A stretch of 64,000 nucleotides of DNA from Lewinella sp. IMCC34191 (GTDB lineage Bacteria > Bacteroidota > Bacteroidia > Chitinophagales > Saprospiraceae). The DNA lies in contig NZ_QNQZ01000004.1 of the NCBI RefSeq assembly GCF_003390935.1, forward strand, positions 124,001-188,000, read 5' to 3'. The translations under genes and the position numbers were made by a program. Shown here piece after piece: positions 43,381 to 54,189 of this stretch. The notes under the pieces were generated by a model that saw only the letters and a program-made list of their open reading frames with translations, searched no databases and was not told where the DNA came from. Numbering within the stretch: position 1 is the stretch's first letter; each line of letters opens with the position of its first letter.

Positions 43381-44700
43381 ATGCACGTTTCCTCAAGCAA
43401 GCGATGGTTGGTCGGACTTACTCTGGTCGCCGTTTTACTGTTCAGCGCCTTTCTCTGGGTGAAGCCGCTACTTCATATCGGCGGGGGATATGCGGCGAAG
43501 CATGCCTGTAGCTGCCACTTTCTACAGGGACGGACGCTGGAAGATATCAGTGAAAACGACCTTAATTTTAGCGTGCTGGGTCAATTTAGCCTCGGTGTAC
43601 AGGACAGAACAGTCGAATCTTCCCTTTTCGGTCTGGTGACGCGGCGTGCGGCGTTCCTTGGTGAACGTGGATGCGTCCTGATCAACGACGATGCCATGCC
43701 GCTACCTACGGTGGTTGAAAACACCCCTGTTTTCCCCGATCCGGCCGAACTGTCAACGGAACTCCTTCCGGATTACGACGACGCCCTCGACTACGGCATG
43801 CGGGACGTACCGGGGGGCGGAGCACGGGGAATGGTGATCCTTGAAAACGGCCGACTCGTCGCGGAGCGCTACCGCGAGGGCTTCGATGCCACCACCCCCC
43901 TGCTCGGCTGGTCGATGACCAAGACGCTGACCGGTATGGCTATCGGTGTTTACCTGGAATCGCATGCATCAAATGGATTATCCCCTACGGAAACGGTGGA
44001 ACGGACCAACCAACTCTTCCCGGGTATCTGGACGGATGACCGCTCGCGGGTCGCACTCACCGACCTGATGCACATGAATTCCGGCATCGAATGGAACGAA
44101 GGATATGGGAGCATCACGGATGCCACGGTTATGCTGCACGAAAAAGCCGATTTCGCGGAGTTCGCCCAGCGCCACCGTCTGACTCAAGCTCCCGGTACCG
44201 TTTGGAACTACTCCAGCGGCACTACGAATATGCTGATGGACTTCCTCCGCGAAGAACTGGGTGGAAACGACCGGCTCTATGCGTTTCTCGATTCCCTCTA
44301 CGGGCCTATAGCCCCTAGCTTAGTGATCGAACCCGACCAGTCCGGCCGCCCCGTCGGGAGTAGCTACGGTTGGGCTACGACCCGGGATTGGGCACGCCTC
44401 GGCCAGTTCATGCTCCAAAATGGCGTCTGGCAGGGAGATACCCTACTTCCCCCCGGTTGGATCGACTATATGCGTGAACCCGCCGCGGGTAGCGAGGATT
44501 TGTACGGGGCGCAACTGTGGCTACCCGGACCGGAAACGCCCTCCCTGCCCGAAGACGCCTTCATGATGCGGGGCTTTCAGGACCAGCGGGTTTTTATCAT
44601 TCCCAGTCGCAACCTGGTCATTGCCCGCCTCGGACACGGAGAGGATAAAGTCACCGATTTCGAAGGGCTGATCAGCCGCATCCTTGCCGCCCGTGAGTGA
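43381..44700 (+). CDS. serine hydrolase, class C beta-lactamase/esterase-like
   Basis: The 439-aa protein has an N-terminal membrane anchor (about 10-30) and a beta-lactamase-fold domain. The SxxK motif is SMTK (in LLGWSMTKTLTGMAIG), and the YxN-position motif is YSS (VWNYSSGTTNMLM). Such proteins are mostly esterases, D-aminopeptidases or peptide hydrolases rather than resistance enzymes. ATG 43381 is chosen over a frame start 25 codons upstream because it follows a promoter-like box. Its last 8 bp overlap the VWA gene start, so the two are coupled. Confidence 0.88.
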   Translation: MHVSSSKRWLVGLTLVAVLLFSAFLWVKPLLHIGGGYAAKHACSCHFLQGRTLEDISENDLNFSVLGQFSLGVQDRTVESSLFGLVTRRAAFLGERGCVLINDDAMPLPTVVENTPVFPDPAELSTELLPDYDDALDYGMRDVPGGGARGMVILENGRLVAERYREGFDATTPLLGWSMTKTLTGMAIGVYLESHASNGLSPTETVERTNQLFPGIWTDDRSRVALTDLMHMNSGIEWNEGYGSITDATVMLHEKADFAEFAQRHRLTQAPGTVWNYSSGTTNMLMDFLREELGGNDRLYAFLDSLYGPIAPSLVIEPDQSGRPVGSSYGWATTRDWARLGQFMLQNGVWQGDTLLPPGWIDYMREPAAGSEDLYGAQLWLPGPETPSLPEDAFMMRGFQDQRVFIIPSRNLVIARLGHGEDKVTDFEGLISRILAARE

Positions 44701-45793
44701 CCGCGACGAACACCTTCGCAAGTGGCGCCTGATCCTCGGGCAGGACGCGCAGAGCTCCGATGGGGGTCCACCCCTACCCGGCCGGGCGCAGGGCATGGAT
44801 GCCGTACTCGAAGCCCTGTACAACAGCGAGGACCGCAAGGGCGGCCTCGGCCCATCCAGTCCGAACGTCAATCGCTGGCTCGGGGACATTCGCAAGTACT
44901 TTCCTACGGATACCGTACAAATGCTGCAGCGAGATGCGCTGGAGCGCCTGGGCCTGCAGGAGATGCTACTCGAACCGGAACTACTGGAAACGATCCAGCC
45001 TGACGTTCACCTGGTCGGCACCCTGCTCAGTCTGAAGAACGTTCTTCCAGAGCGCAGCCGCGAGAGCGCCCGTCAGGTAGTGAAGCGGGTCGTGGAGGAA
45101 ATTGAAAAGAAACTGCGCCAACCGTTGCTGCAAGCGGTGAGCGGACGCCGCCGGCAGCAAGCCAGAAACCGACGGCCCAAGCACAGCGATATCGACTGGC
45201 ACCAGACGATACGCGTCAACCTAAAGCACTACCAGCCGGAGCACCGCACCGTTTTACCCGTAAACTTAAGGGGCCACCAACGCAGCCGCAGCAGCCTGAA
45301 ACACGTGATCCTGCTCATCGACCAAAGCGGATCCATGGCCACCTCGGTCGTGTACGCCGGGGTACTCTCCTGTATTCTTGCCAGTCTGCCAAGCGTAAAA
45401 ACGCACGTCATTGCCTTCGACACCAGCGTGGTCGACCTGACCGCCGAACTCCCCGACCCCATCGAGCTACTGTTCGCGTTACAACTCGGCGGAGGCACGG
45501 ATATCGGACGGGCCCTGCGGTACGCCGAACAACTGAATGTCGCCCCGCGCGATACCGTGTTGGTGCTGCTGAGCGATCTCTTCGAAGGCGGGTCGGTACC
45601 AAATATGCTACAGAGCGCCCGGCGCCTGGTGCAGAGCGGGCTAACTTTCCTTCCTGTTCTGGCCCTTAACGACCAGGGGGCCCCGGCCTACGACCACGAC
45701 GTTGCGGCGCAGCTGACTGAACTTGGCCTACGTCCGTTCTCCAGTACTCCGGGAGCTTTCCCCGAAACCCTGGCGCGGGCCTTGTACGGTTAA
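44693..45793 (+). CDS. VWA domain protein, YehP-like
   Basis: The 366-aa protein (GTG start at 44693 overlapping the previous stop; a TTG 9 bp earlier is possible) is helical in its first half. From about residue 200 it has a von Willebrand A domain with the metal site DQSGS (VILLIDQSGSMATS, about 210), GGGTDIGRALRYAE supplying the Thr, and VLVLLSDLFEGG supplying the Asp. The layout matches VWA partners of MoxR ATPases. With DUF5682 at 40983 and the ATPase at 15176 it completes a YehL/M/P-like set. It converges with the next gene, overlapping 4 bp. Confidence 0.87.
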   Translation: MSDRDEHLRKWRLILGQDAQSSDGGPPLPGRAQGMDAVLEALYNSEDRKGGLGPSSPNVNRWLGDIRKYFPTDTVQMLQRDALERLGLQEMLLEPELLETIQPDVHLVGTLLSLKNVLPERSRESARQVVKRVVEEIEKKLRQPLLQAVSGRRRQQARNRRPKHSDIDWHQTIRVNLKHYQPEHRTVLPVNLRGHQRSRSSLKHVILLIDQSGSMATSVVYAGVLSCILASLPSVKTHVIAFDTSVVDLTAELPDPIELLFALQLGGGTDIGRALRYAEQLNVAPRDTVLVLLSDLFEGGSVPNMLQSARRLVQSGLTFLPVLALNDQGAPAYDHDVAAQLTELGLRPFSSTPGAFPETLARALYG

Positions 45794-46278
45794 AAATTGA
45801 GGTCGACGATACGCAGCCTTTTATACTTGTTGGTACGGAACTTACGCCGCCCCAGAAGCTTCACGAGGAGATATCCCACGCCGACGGAGGTAGCCGTCAC
45901 GAGGGCATCATCTGCGCTGTAGTTCGTTGAATCAATTTTATCGGTGGCATAACCCAGGGCGGCAAACAGCGACCAACCGGCTCCGAAGGTGATTAGCCCA
46001 TAACCGAGACGGTTCGCAATGGTGCTTCCCCGGTATACCGCGTCTATTTCGTCGAGCAGAATGTAGCGATCGTTGATGACCAGTGCCTGAATATCCGGTC
46101 GCATTTCCCGGATGTAACCTTCCTGCCAAAACTTATCGCCCTCCATCCGAAAGCGGAGCAATTCGCCTTCGTAAACCCGTTCACTTCGGGAACTCGTCAG
46201 CTTTTCAAAAAGCATGACGCGCTGGGCGAAAACGCCAGTCGTGAATAGGAAGGCGGACAAGAGTAGAATCAAACGCAT
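45790..46278 (-). CDS. secreted or membrane protein of unknown function
   Basis: The 162-aa protein begins with a signal peptide (MRLILLLSAFLFTTGVFAQ) at ATG 46278. A beta-rich part (LTSSRSERVYEGELLRFRMEGD, LDEIDAVYRG) is followed by two hydrophobic segments (NRLGYGLITFGAGWSLFAALGY and a glycine-rich VGVGYLLVKLLG) and a basic end. The pattern is common in Bacteroidota small secreted proteins, but I recognise no family. It overlaps the VWA gene end by 4 bp. Confidence 0.68.
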   Translation of the reverse strand: MRLILLLSAFLFTTGVFAQRVMLFEKLTSSRSERVYEGELLRFRMEGDKFWQEGYIREMRPDIQALVINDRYILLDEIDAVYRGSTIANRLGYGLITFGAGWSLFAALGYATDKIDSTNYSADDALVTATSVGVGYLLVKLLGRRKFRTNKYKRLRIVDLNF

Positions 46279-46283
46279 AGGCG

Positions 46284-46306
46284 GTGCGGGGTGCGGGGTG
46301 CGGGGT
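46284..46306. repeat. heptamer tandem repeat (GTGCGGG x3)
   Basis: Three copies of GTGCGGG directly upstream of the ATG at 46278. It replaces any recognisable promoter of that gene in this short gap and may be slippage-prone. Confidence 0.7.
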
Positions 46307-46335
46307 AAGGACAAGGACCTGGACTGAGAGGTTGG

Positions 46336-48549
46336 TTATTTGGTGGCAACAATACCGATAATGTTCTGCATCTGGTCGGCATAGGCGCCAAGTACCTCAC
46401 CCAGTTTGTCGATCTGCTCCTGCGCTTCGTCAAAGTTGCGCTGCTCGATCGCCTCGCGCACCCCCGGAAGGGTTTTCACGCCGTATCCGGTGTAGAAACC
46501 GGGGGCGTATACGTGGTGAACGAACCACGGCCGCCGGGGCAGGCCCTCCTCGCGGGTCAGTTGGCGTTCGAGGTCCATGAAGAGGCGGTTGATCTCCTCC
46601 CGTTGACCTTCGGAGAGCTCCGTAGCCGCCGCGGCGCTGTAGTCATCCGCCAGCTCGCTGATGCGGCCCAGGCCATTTTGCAGCGGGGCAAAGTTGAGGT
46701 AGGGAACTTCTTCCTTCTCCTCGGGGGCCGAGAAAGCTTCCTTCGGATCGGCTGCCAGCACGTACGCATTTTCCCGGACGAGCCGGTTTTCCCGTTCGGT
46801 CTGCTTACGGGCATCCTCCGCCAGCTTCATGACTTCGTCACCGTACTCCCGCAAGGTCTGGGCCATGCGGGTGAATTCGAAAGGCAGCACGTCGGCGTTG
46901 GCCAGTCGCAGGGTGGTCCGCCCGGCAACCTTGGCAAGCGCGCCCCCGTAGCTGAAGTCGGGATCCTTGAATCGTTTATAGTGGGCGTAGGAATCGTACA
47001 TCGTATGGTACTCCCCACCACTGCTCTCCCCGCCAAATCCCATGTTGAATGCGGCGATGCCCAGGTGTTGGAAGAAGGGCGAATAGTCGGAACCTGACCC
47101 AAGGGCGGAAAGGGGGAAGGAAGCGATATCCGTGCCTCCTACGGCTTCGGCGGCTTTGCGCCGTTCGAAAACGGTGACACCGGTCTGCGGATCTTCAACG
47201 TCTTCGGTGATCTGTCCGAAAAATTTTTCCAGGGTATGCGAGCCGCCGGCTTGAAGGAATCCACGGCCGGAGCCATCGGTATTGATGTAAGCCACGGCTT
47301 TATCTTTCAGCTCATCGGCGTGGGTTTCCACCCATTCGGTCGACCCCAGCAGGCCGGGCTCCTCGGCTCCCCAGGCGGCGTACTTGATGGTTCGCTTCGG
47401 ACGCATGCCGGCCTTGGCCAGCTCACCCACCGCGCGCGCCTCCTCCATCACGGCCACCATTCCACTGATGGGATCGTTGGCCCCGTGTACCCAGGCGTCG
47501 TGGTGGTTTCCGCGGATGACCCATTCATCGGGGTATTCCGCTCCCTCCAGGGTAGCAATCACGTCATAGGCCGGGGCGAGTTCCCAGTTAAATTCCAATT
47601 GCAGGTGCACCTTGGCCGGCCCGGGACCGATGTGGTAGGTCATCGGAAGGGCACCGCGCCAACTTGATGGTGCTACCGGTCCGCCGAGGGCACGTAACAG
47701 GGGTTCGGCGTCGTGGTAGGAGATGGGAAGCACGGGAATTTCGGTCAACCCCTCGGCCTCCGATATATCCAGCCGCTCGGCATCTTGCGTAGCACCGTAG
47801 CCGGGGGTAAGCGGATCCCCGGGAGCGCGGGGAAGATCCATCACGGCTCCCCGTTGGACACCGTACTCATTCTTATAGGCTCCCTCCGGGTAGGTTTCTC
47901 CCCGGTAGTAGCCGTCGTCTTCGGGATCGGAATACAAAATACAACCGATCGCGCCCTTCTCGGCGGCTACTTTCGGCTTAATACCACGCCACGATCCCTG
48001 GTATTTTGCGATGACGATCTTGCCTTCCACGCTGATGCCCCGCTTTTCCAGCTCTTCGTAGTCCGCCGGGACGCCGTAGTTGACGAAAACCAGTTCGGCG
48101 GTGACATCCCCGTCGATGGAAAAAGCATTATAGGGGGGTAGGGCTTCGTCCGTCTGGTTGGTTGCAGGATCTCCATCAACGGGTGGCTCCTGCAGCATAG
48201 CCGTGTAGGTAGCAGGCTCGAGCAGTTCCAGCTTGCGCACCTTTGGCGTGGGGAACAAAACGTCAAAGCGTTCCACCTCGACGTCGTAGCCCCAGGAGCG
48301 GAACTTCTCGGCCATAAAATCAACGACCTTTTTATCGTAGGGCGAGCCCACGTGGTGGGGGTGCGCCGTCATATACTGCATCCACTCGTCGAGATTTGAC
48401 GGGGTGATTTTCTCATCGTAAGCGGCCTCCGTTTCCCGCTCCGTGGCGGCGGATTTCTCGGTGAACCCCATCAGCGATGCCTCCTGGCCGTGCACCGGTA
48501 ATGAGAGCAGCGCAACGATAAGCAGGCAGATTGATTTGGTGGCGGTCAT
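46336..48549 (-). CDS. M28 family zinc peptidase, glutamate carboxypeptidase II-like
   Basis: The 737-aa protein has a signal peptide (MTATKSICLLIVALLSLPVHGQ; ATG 48549), a PA domain (about 120-330: GVPADYEELEKRGISVEGKIVIAKYQGSWRGIK) and the M28 core with zinc ligands: GNHHDAWVHGANDPISG, WGAEEPGLLGSTEWVE and SALGSGSDYSPFFQHLG. A helical dimerisation domain of the transferrin-receptor type ends it. This three-domain form is that of NAALADase/PSMA-like exopeptidases, which release C-terminal acidic residues; substrate in bacteria unknown. Confidence 0.92.
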   Translation of the reverse strand: MTATKSICLLIVALLSLPVHGQEASLMGFTEKSAATERETEAAYDEKITPSNLDEWMQYMTAHPHHVGSPYDKKVVDFMAEKFRSWGYDVEVERFDVLFPTPKVRKLELLEPATYTAMLQEPPVDGDPATNQTDEALPPYNAFSIDGDVTAELVFVNYGVPADYEELEKRGISVEGKIVIAKYQGSWRGIKPKVAAEKGAIGCILYSDPEDDGYYRGETYPEGAYKNEYGVQRGAVMDLPRAPGDPLTPGYGATQDAERLDISEAEGLTEIPVLPISYHDAEPLLRALGGPVAPSSWRGALPMTYHIGPGPAKVHLQLEFNWELAPAYDVIATLEGAEYPDEWVIRGNHHDAWVHGANDPISGMVAVMEEARAVGELAKAGMRPKRTIKYAAWGAEEPGLLGSTEWVETHADELKDKAVAYINTDGSGRGFLQAGGSHTLEKFFGQITEDVEDPQTGVTVFERRKAAEAVGGTDIASFPLSALGSGSDYSPFFQHLGIAAFNMGFGGESSGGEYHTMYDSYAHYKRFKDPDFSYGGALAKVAGRTTLRLANADVLPFEFTRMAQTLREYGDEVMKLAEDARKQTERENRLVRENAYVLAADPKEAFSAPEEKEEVPYLNFAPLQNGLGRISELADDYSAAAATELSEGQREEINRLFMDLERQLTREEGLPRRPWFVHHVYAPGFYTGYGVKTLPGVREAIEQRNFDEAQEQIDKLGEVLGAYADQMQNIIGIVATK

Positions 48550-48712
48550 GGTCAGGGATTGAGCATGAAATGTAGGCAAAAATCACGGTTGCGATTATCC
48601 GATCGCGACTATGGCAAAACATCCGGCTGCGGCTTCCAAAATTCTGGTTATGTTTGTTCGTACCGGCACGCCGGAGTCGATCTCCTTACATATCTACGCA
48701 CAACCAAGACAG

Positions 48713-49963
48713 ATGACCCGCCTCCTTCTGCCCCTCCTCCTTTTTTTCATCCTACAAGCCTGCGGTAACAGCGGTTCGACCCCGGCCGGCGAAATGTCCG
48801 ACGTCGAACTCCGCGCGCACGCCGACAGCCTGGCCCAGCAAACCATCATCATCGACGGACACGTCGACCTGCCCTACCGCCTGAAGGTTACCAACTTTCG
48901 CCTCGAACGGGAGATGCTCGGAATCCCCGTGGAAACCGACGAGGGAGACTTTGATTACGTTCGCGCCGTCGAGGGTGGGCTTGATGCCCCCTTCATGTCG
49001 ATCTACATTCCCGCCGGCTTGCAGGAAGAAGTAGGCGAATCCCCCGCCCTCGCCGATAGTCTGATCGATATGGTAAAGGGTATCGTGGAAGCGCATCCCG
49101 ACAAATTCGCACTGGCCACCAGTCCGGATGACGTAGAAGCCAACTTCGCCAACGGTATCATGAGCCTGCCCATGGGGATGGAAAACGGAAGTCCCATCGA
49201 GGATAAGCTCGAACGAGTGGAAGAATACTACACCAAAGGCATTCGCTACATCACCCTTACGCACTCCAAGGACAACCTGATCTCCGACTCCAGCTACGAT
49301 ACCACGGCCATCAATGGTGGACTGAGCCCCTTCGGGGAGGAAGTCGTGCGCGAGATGAATCGCGTCGGTATTATGGTCGACGTCAGCCATATCAGCGATT
49401 CCGCTTTCTGGGACGTGATGGAAATCACCGAAGTCCCCGTGATCGCCAGTCATTCCTCGGTGCGCTACTTCACCCCCGATTTCGAGCGGAACATGAACGA
49501 TGAGATGATCCAGCGGCTCGGCGAAAACGGCGGTGTTATCCAGATCAACTTCGGCTCAACCTTCCTGGATGGCGCCCTACGTAGTCGCCAGGATAGCCTG
49601 CGCGAGGAATTCATGGCCCGGCTTAACGAGCGCGGTTATCAAAACAGATCCGACGAAGCGGAAGCCTTGGCCGACAGCTTCCAGATTGAAAACCCAACCC
49701 TCTACTCCGACGTCGAGATGGTCGCCGATCACATCGACCGCGTGGTGGAGTTGGCCGGCATCGACCACGTTGGGCTTGGCTCCGACTTTGACGGCGTAGG
49801 CGACAGTCTGCCTACCGGCCTTAAGGACGTTGCCGACTATCCAAATCTGATCTATACCCTGCTGAAGCGGGGTTACACCGATGAAGACATCAAAAAGATC
49901 CTATCAGGCAACGTACTCCGCGTCTGGCGGGCCGTGGAAGCGGCCTCATCTTCCCGCGGGTAA
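48713..49963 (+). CDS. membrane dipeptidase (M19) lipoprotein
   Basis: The 416-aa protein begins MTRLLLPLLLFFILQACGNSG, a lipoprotein signal with lipobox LQAC. The M19 metal ligands are in IDGHVDLPYRL (HxD), the bridging Glu region, GIMVDVSHISDSAFWDVME, VIASHSSVRYF and GSDFDGVG. M19 enzymes cleave dipeptides, including D-amino-acid ones. I start at ATG 48713, since upstream residues of the longer frame precede the signal peptide. It is divergent from the M28 gene, and both may help digest external peptides. Confidence 0.93.
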   Translation: MTRLLLPLLLFFILQACGNSGSTPAGEMSDVELRAHADSLAQQTIIIDGHVDLPYRLKVTNFRLEREMLGIPVETDEGDFDYVRAVEGGLDAPFMSIYIPAGLQEEVGESPALADSLIDMVKGIVEAHPDKFALATSPDDVEANFANGIMSLPMGMENGSPIEDKLERVEEYYTKGIRYITLTHSKDNLISDSSYDTTAINGGLSPFGEEVVREMNRVGIMVDVSHISDSAFWDVMEITEVPVIASHSSVRYFTPDFERNMNDEMIQRLGENGGVIQINFGSTFLDGALRSRQDSLREEFMARLNERGYQNRSDEAEALADSFQIENPTLYSDVEMVADHIDRVVELAGIDHVGLGSDFDGVGDSLPTGLKDVADYPNLIYTLLKRGYTDEDIKKILSGNVLRVWRAVEAASSSRG

Positions 49964-49966
49964 TAG

Positions 49967-49997
49967 AAAACCGGTTGCGACTCGCAACCGGTTTTTT
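49967..49997 (+). terminator. intrinsic terminator after dipeptidase
   Basis: AACCGGTTGCG pairs perfectly with CGCAACCGGTT around a 3-nt loop and is followed by a T-run. Confidence 0.92.
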
Positions 49998-50017
49998 AAC
50001 GGATTTAGAAAATAAGC

Positions 50018-50047
50018 ACCTTGTTACCTATATCTGCGTAACAAGGT
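50018..50047. promoter_or_regulatory. perfect 10-bp inverted repeat, candidate MarR operator
   Basis: ACCTTGTTAC and GTAACAAGGT are separated by 10 bp, so the centres are two helical turns apart. It ends 5 bp before the probable former start of a MarR-GNAT gene, the place for an autoregulatory operator. Confidence 0.55.
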
Positions 50048-50051
50048 ACCT

Positions 50052-50993
50052 ATTACGGCACTTCCTGACTTCTTTGATCATCTTGGAATTACCGCCCTTG
50101 CGTCGCGCGCTCGCTTGCTGAGCGAGCGGCTGTTCGCGGACTCCCGTCAGTTGAATACCACCTATGGTAATGAACTGAAGTCGCAGTGGCTCCCCCTCCT
50201 TTACCTGCTTCGCCTCAACGGCCCGACACCGGTGTCCGACCTGGCAATAAGTATCCGCCAGAACCATCCGGGGGTGGTGCGGATGATTAACGACCTGCAG
50301 AAGCACGGACTGGTCGCCCGCACCCGCGACGCAACCGACGGACGTAAGACGTAGGTTGCGCTGACCCCCGATGGAGCCGCCGCCGCTACCACCCTTGCTG
50401 AGTGTACCGTTCCCGACGTGGCGGCCGCCCTGCACGAGGTAGCCGGGGAATGTCAACACGATCTTTGGGCAGCTCTAACCGAGTGGGAAGCAGCTTTGGA
50501 GCGCAAAAGCCTACTGGACCGCACCCGTGACGTGCGTCGGCAGCGACTTGATGGAGAACTCCGTGTCGTACCCTACGAAGGCCGACACGCTCAGGCATGG
50601 CACGACCTCAACGAAGCCCTCCTGCACCCCCGGGAGCACATTCTCGAGCCCGGCGGGGCCATCCTGATCGCCGAATTACGCGGCCGACCCGTAGGTACCT
50701 GTGCCCTCATCCCCATGCAGCATCCGCACTACGACGTAGAGTTGGCCAAAATGGCGGTTGATCCGGAGGTTCAGGGGCTCGGCGTCGGCTACCGAATCGC
50801 TCAGGCCACCCTGGAACTGGCCCGACAGCGCGGTGACTATAGGGTGTACCTAGCCAGCAATCAACGCCTGCAAGCCGCCGTCCATCTCTATCGCAAACTC
50901 GGCTTCCAGGATGTGACCGACAAGCACGAAGGATACCAGCGCGCGGATGTCCAGATGGCCCTTACCCTAACTCCGGACTCTCCAATCGACTAA
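50052..50993 (+). pseudogene. MarR-GNAT fusion gene broken by an in-frame TAG and lacking a normal start
   Basis: One frame encodes, end to end, a MarR-type regulator (LPDFFDHLGITALASRARLLSERL, LRLNGPTPVSDLAISIRQNHPGVVRMINDL, DATDGRKT) and a GNAT acetyltransferase (LAKMAVDPEVQGLGVGYRIAQATLELAR, YRKLGFQDV). A TAG at 50352-50354 sits exactly in the wing, between GRKT and VALTPDG. The frame stays open upstream through the expected N-terminus but offers only ATT at 50052; a TTG at 50115 would delete conserved residues. Two lesions suggest decay. Alternatives are suppression of TAG, a sequencing error, or use of the C-terminal half alone from an internal start. The 3' end overlaps rnpA by 32 bp. 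Confidence 0.82.
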
Positions 50994-51351
50994 GTAGGCG
51001 CTTCATTTTCTTTTCGATAACGGAAAATGGCACTTCATCCCGGCCGGTGTACAGAAAAAGCACGACCAATTGCTGATCCCCTGTCGCCTGCGCTTGCTCC
51101 AACAACGCCTTATTGAGCCGGTAGGCTTCCCGCATCCGCCGCTTAAGCTGGTTTCGGTCTACCGCCCGCTTGAAGCGCTTCTTCGGCACCGTAAAGGCTA
51201 CCCGGACAGGATGGTCCCCTTCCCGTCGCTCCGCCACCCGATACAGAATCCGCAGCGGGTAGGCCGCTACCGTGCCCGATCCGGGTGCGAAGAGCCGACC
51301 GATCTCTCGTTTCGATTTTAAGCGTTCGGCGGAATGGAGGCGATGGGACAT
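50962..51351 (-). CDS. rnpA: ribonuclease P protein component
   Basis: The 129-aa basic protein binds RNase P RNA and helps mature tRNA 5' ends. Family marks are LKSKREIGRLF, VRVAFTVPKKRFKRAVDRNQLKRRMREAYRL (the RNR-type motif) and a C-terminal LVVLFLYTGRDEVPF. ATG 51351 (MSHRLHSAERL) is the standard start; the longer frame is upstream DNA. rpmH, often its neighbour, is absent. It is divergent from dps. Confidence 0.93.
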   Translation of the reverse strand: MSHRLHSAERLKSKREIGRLFAPGSGTVAAYPLRILYRVAERREGDHPVRVAFTVPKKRFKRAVDRNQLKRRMREAYRLNKALLEQAQATGDQQLVVLFLYTGRDEVPFSVIEKKMKRLLSRLESPELG

Positions 51352-51444
51352 GGAAGGAGGGGATACGGGGCGGATGAGTGAGGAAAATAGCGAACCTAGA
51401 CAAGGGAAATCCCGTTGTAAAAGTGTAACTAAAAACATAAAGAC

Positions 51445-51999
51445 ATGACCAAGTCACCAAGCAATAACATCAAAGAAAAATTCCTTGACACCCCAACCGA
51501 CCTTCCCAAGGAGGCCGTCAAGGACATCACCGAGGCACTTAATCCGCTGGTTGCCGACCTCATTGCCCTTTGGGTAAAAGTGAAGAATTACCACTGGCAT
51601 ATGTCGGGCCGCCATTTCCGCGACTACCACCTTATGCTGGATGACCAGAGCGAAGAGCTGATATCCACCGTCGATCCCCTCGCAGAACGCGTCCGGAAGT
51701 TAGGTGGTAAGACCGTTACCAGTCTGGCCCAGATCGTGAAGCTAACCAGCGTCGCTGATAACGATCAAGCGCAAATCGCTCCCCGCGATATGCTGCTGGA
51801 CCTGATGCAGGAGAACAAGAAAATGGCCGCTAACCTGCGCAAGGCGCACGAGGTATGTGAAGAGCACGACGATACCGGTGGTGCGAGCTTGTTGGAGGAT
51901 TACATCAACGCCACCGAGCGTCGCACCTGGTTCCTCTTCGAAGCAACCCGCGAAGTCGAAACCGGAAATGCTCCGACCAACAACGGCAAGAAGAAGTAA
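51445..51999 (+). CDS. dps: Dps-type ferritin
   Basis: The 184-aa protein is a ferritin-like DNA-binding protein from starved cells. The ferroxidase ligands lie in VKNYHWHMSGRHFRDYHLMLDDQSEEL (His, His, Asp, Glu pattern across the dimer interface). A Lys-rich N-terminus (MTKSPSNNIKEKF) and end (NNGKKK) may bind DNA. It stores iron and detoxifies peroxide in a dodecamer. A single-gene unit with its own terminator. Confidence 0.92.
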   Translation: MTKSPSNNIKEKFLDTPTDLPKEAVKDITEALNPLVADLIALWVKVKNYHWHMSGRHFRDYHLMLDDQSEELISTVDPLAERVRKLGGKTVTSLAQIVKLTSVADNDQAQIAPRDMLLDLMQENKKMAANLRKAHEVCEEHDDTGGASLLEDYINATERRTWFLFEATREVETGNAPTNNGKKK

Positions 52000-52022
52000 A
52001 CGACTTACCGTTCCAAATAATT

Positions 52023-52058
52023 AGCCCCGACTAGGTGATCCTGGTCGGGGCTTTTTTT
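52023..52058 (+). terminator. intrinsic terminator after dps
   Basis: AGCCCCGAC pairs with GTCGGGGCT, with an 11-nt loop, followed by seven T. Confidence 0.92.
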
Positions 52059-52070
52059 GTCGGGTTGGGA

Positions 52071-52127
52071 GTGTCGGGTGTCAGATCTCGGTTCTTGTTA
52101 TCTAGGTGAAAAACCGACACCCGACAC
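52071..52127. repeat. 12-bp inverted repeat between convergent dps and gyrB
   Basis: GTGTCGGGTGTC (52071-52082) and GACACCCGACAC (52116-52127) form a perfect inverted repeat around 33 nt. It may act as a terminator for gyrB, whose stop lies 17 bp beyond it. Confidence 0.65.
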
Positions 52128-52143
52128 CCGATAACTGCCTCCC

Positions 52144-54141
<1,998 letters not shown>

Positions 54142-54173
54142 CTAGGGTTTTCCCGTCGGTGAACAGGCATTCG

Positions 54174-54189
54174 GCGGCGGAGCGCAGGT
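54174..54189 (+). repeat. copy D of 16-bp dispersed repeat
   Basis: Exact GCGGCGGAGCGCAGGT with TTCG before and AGA after it, as in copy C (TTCG, AGA). It lies in the gap upstream of gyrB. Confidence 0.7.

Noticed and set aside
43381..44700. True beta-lactamase resistance gene
   Set aside because: SMTK and YSS are shared by many esterases and peptidases of this fold; nothing points to antibiotic hydrolysis.
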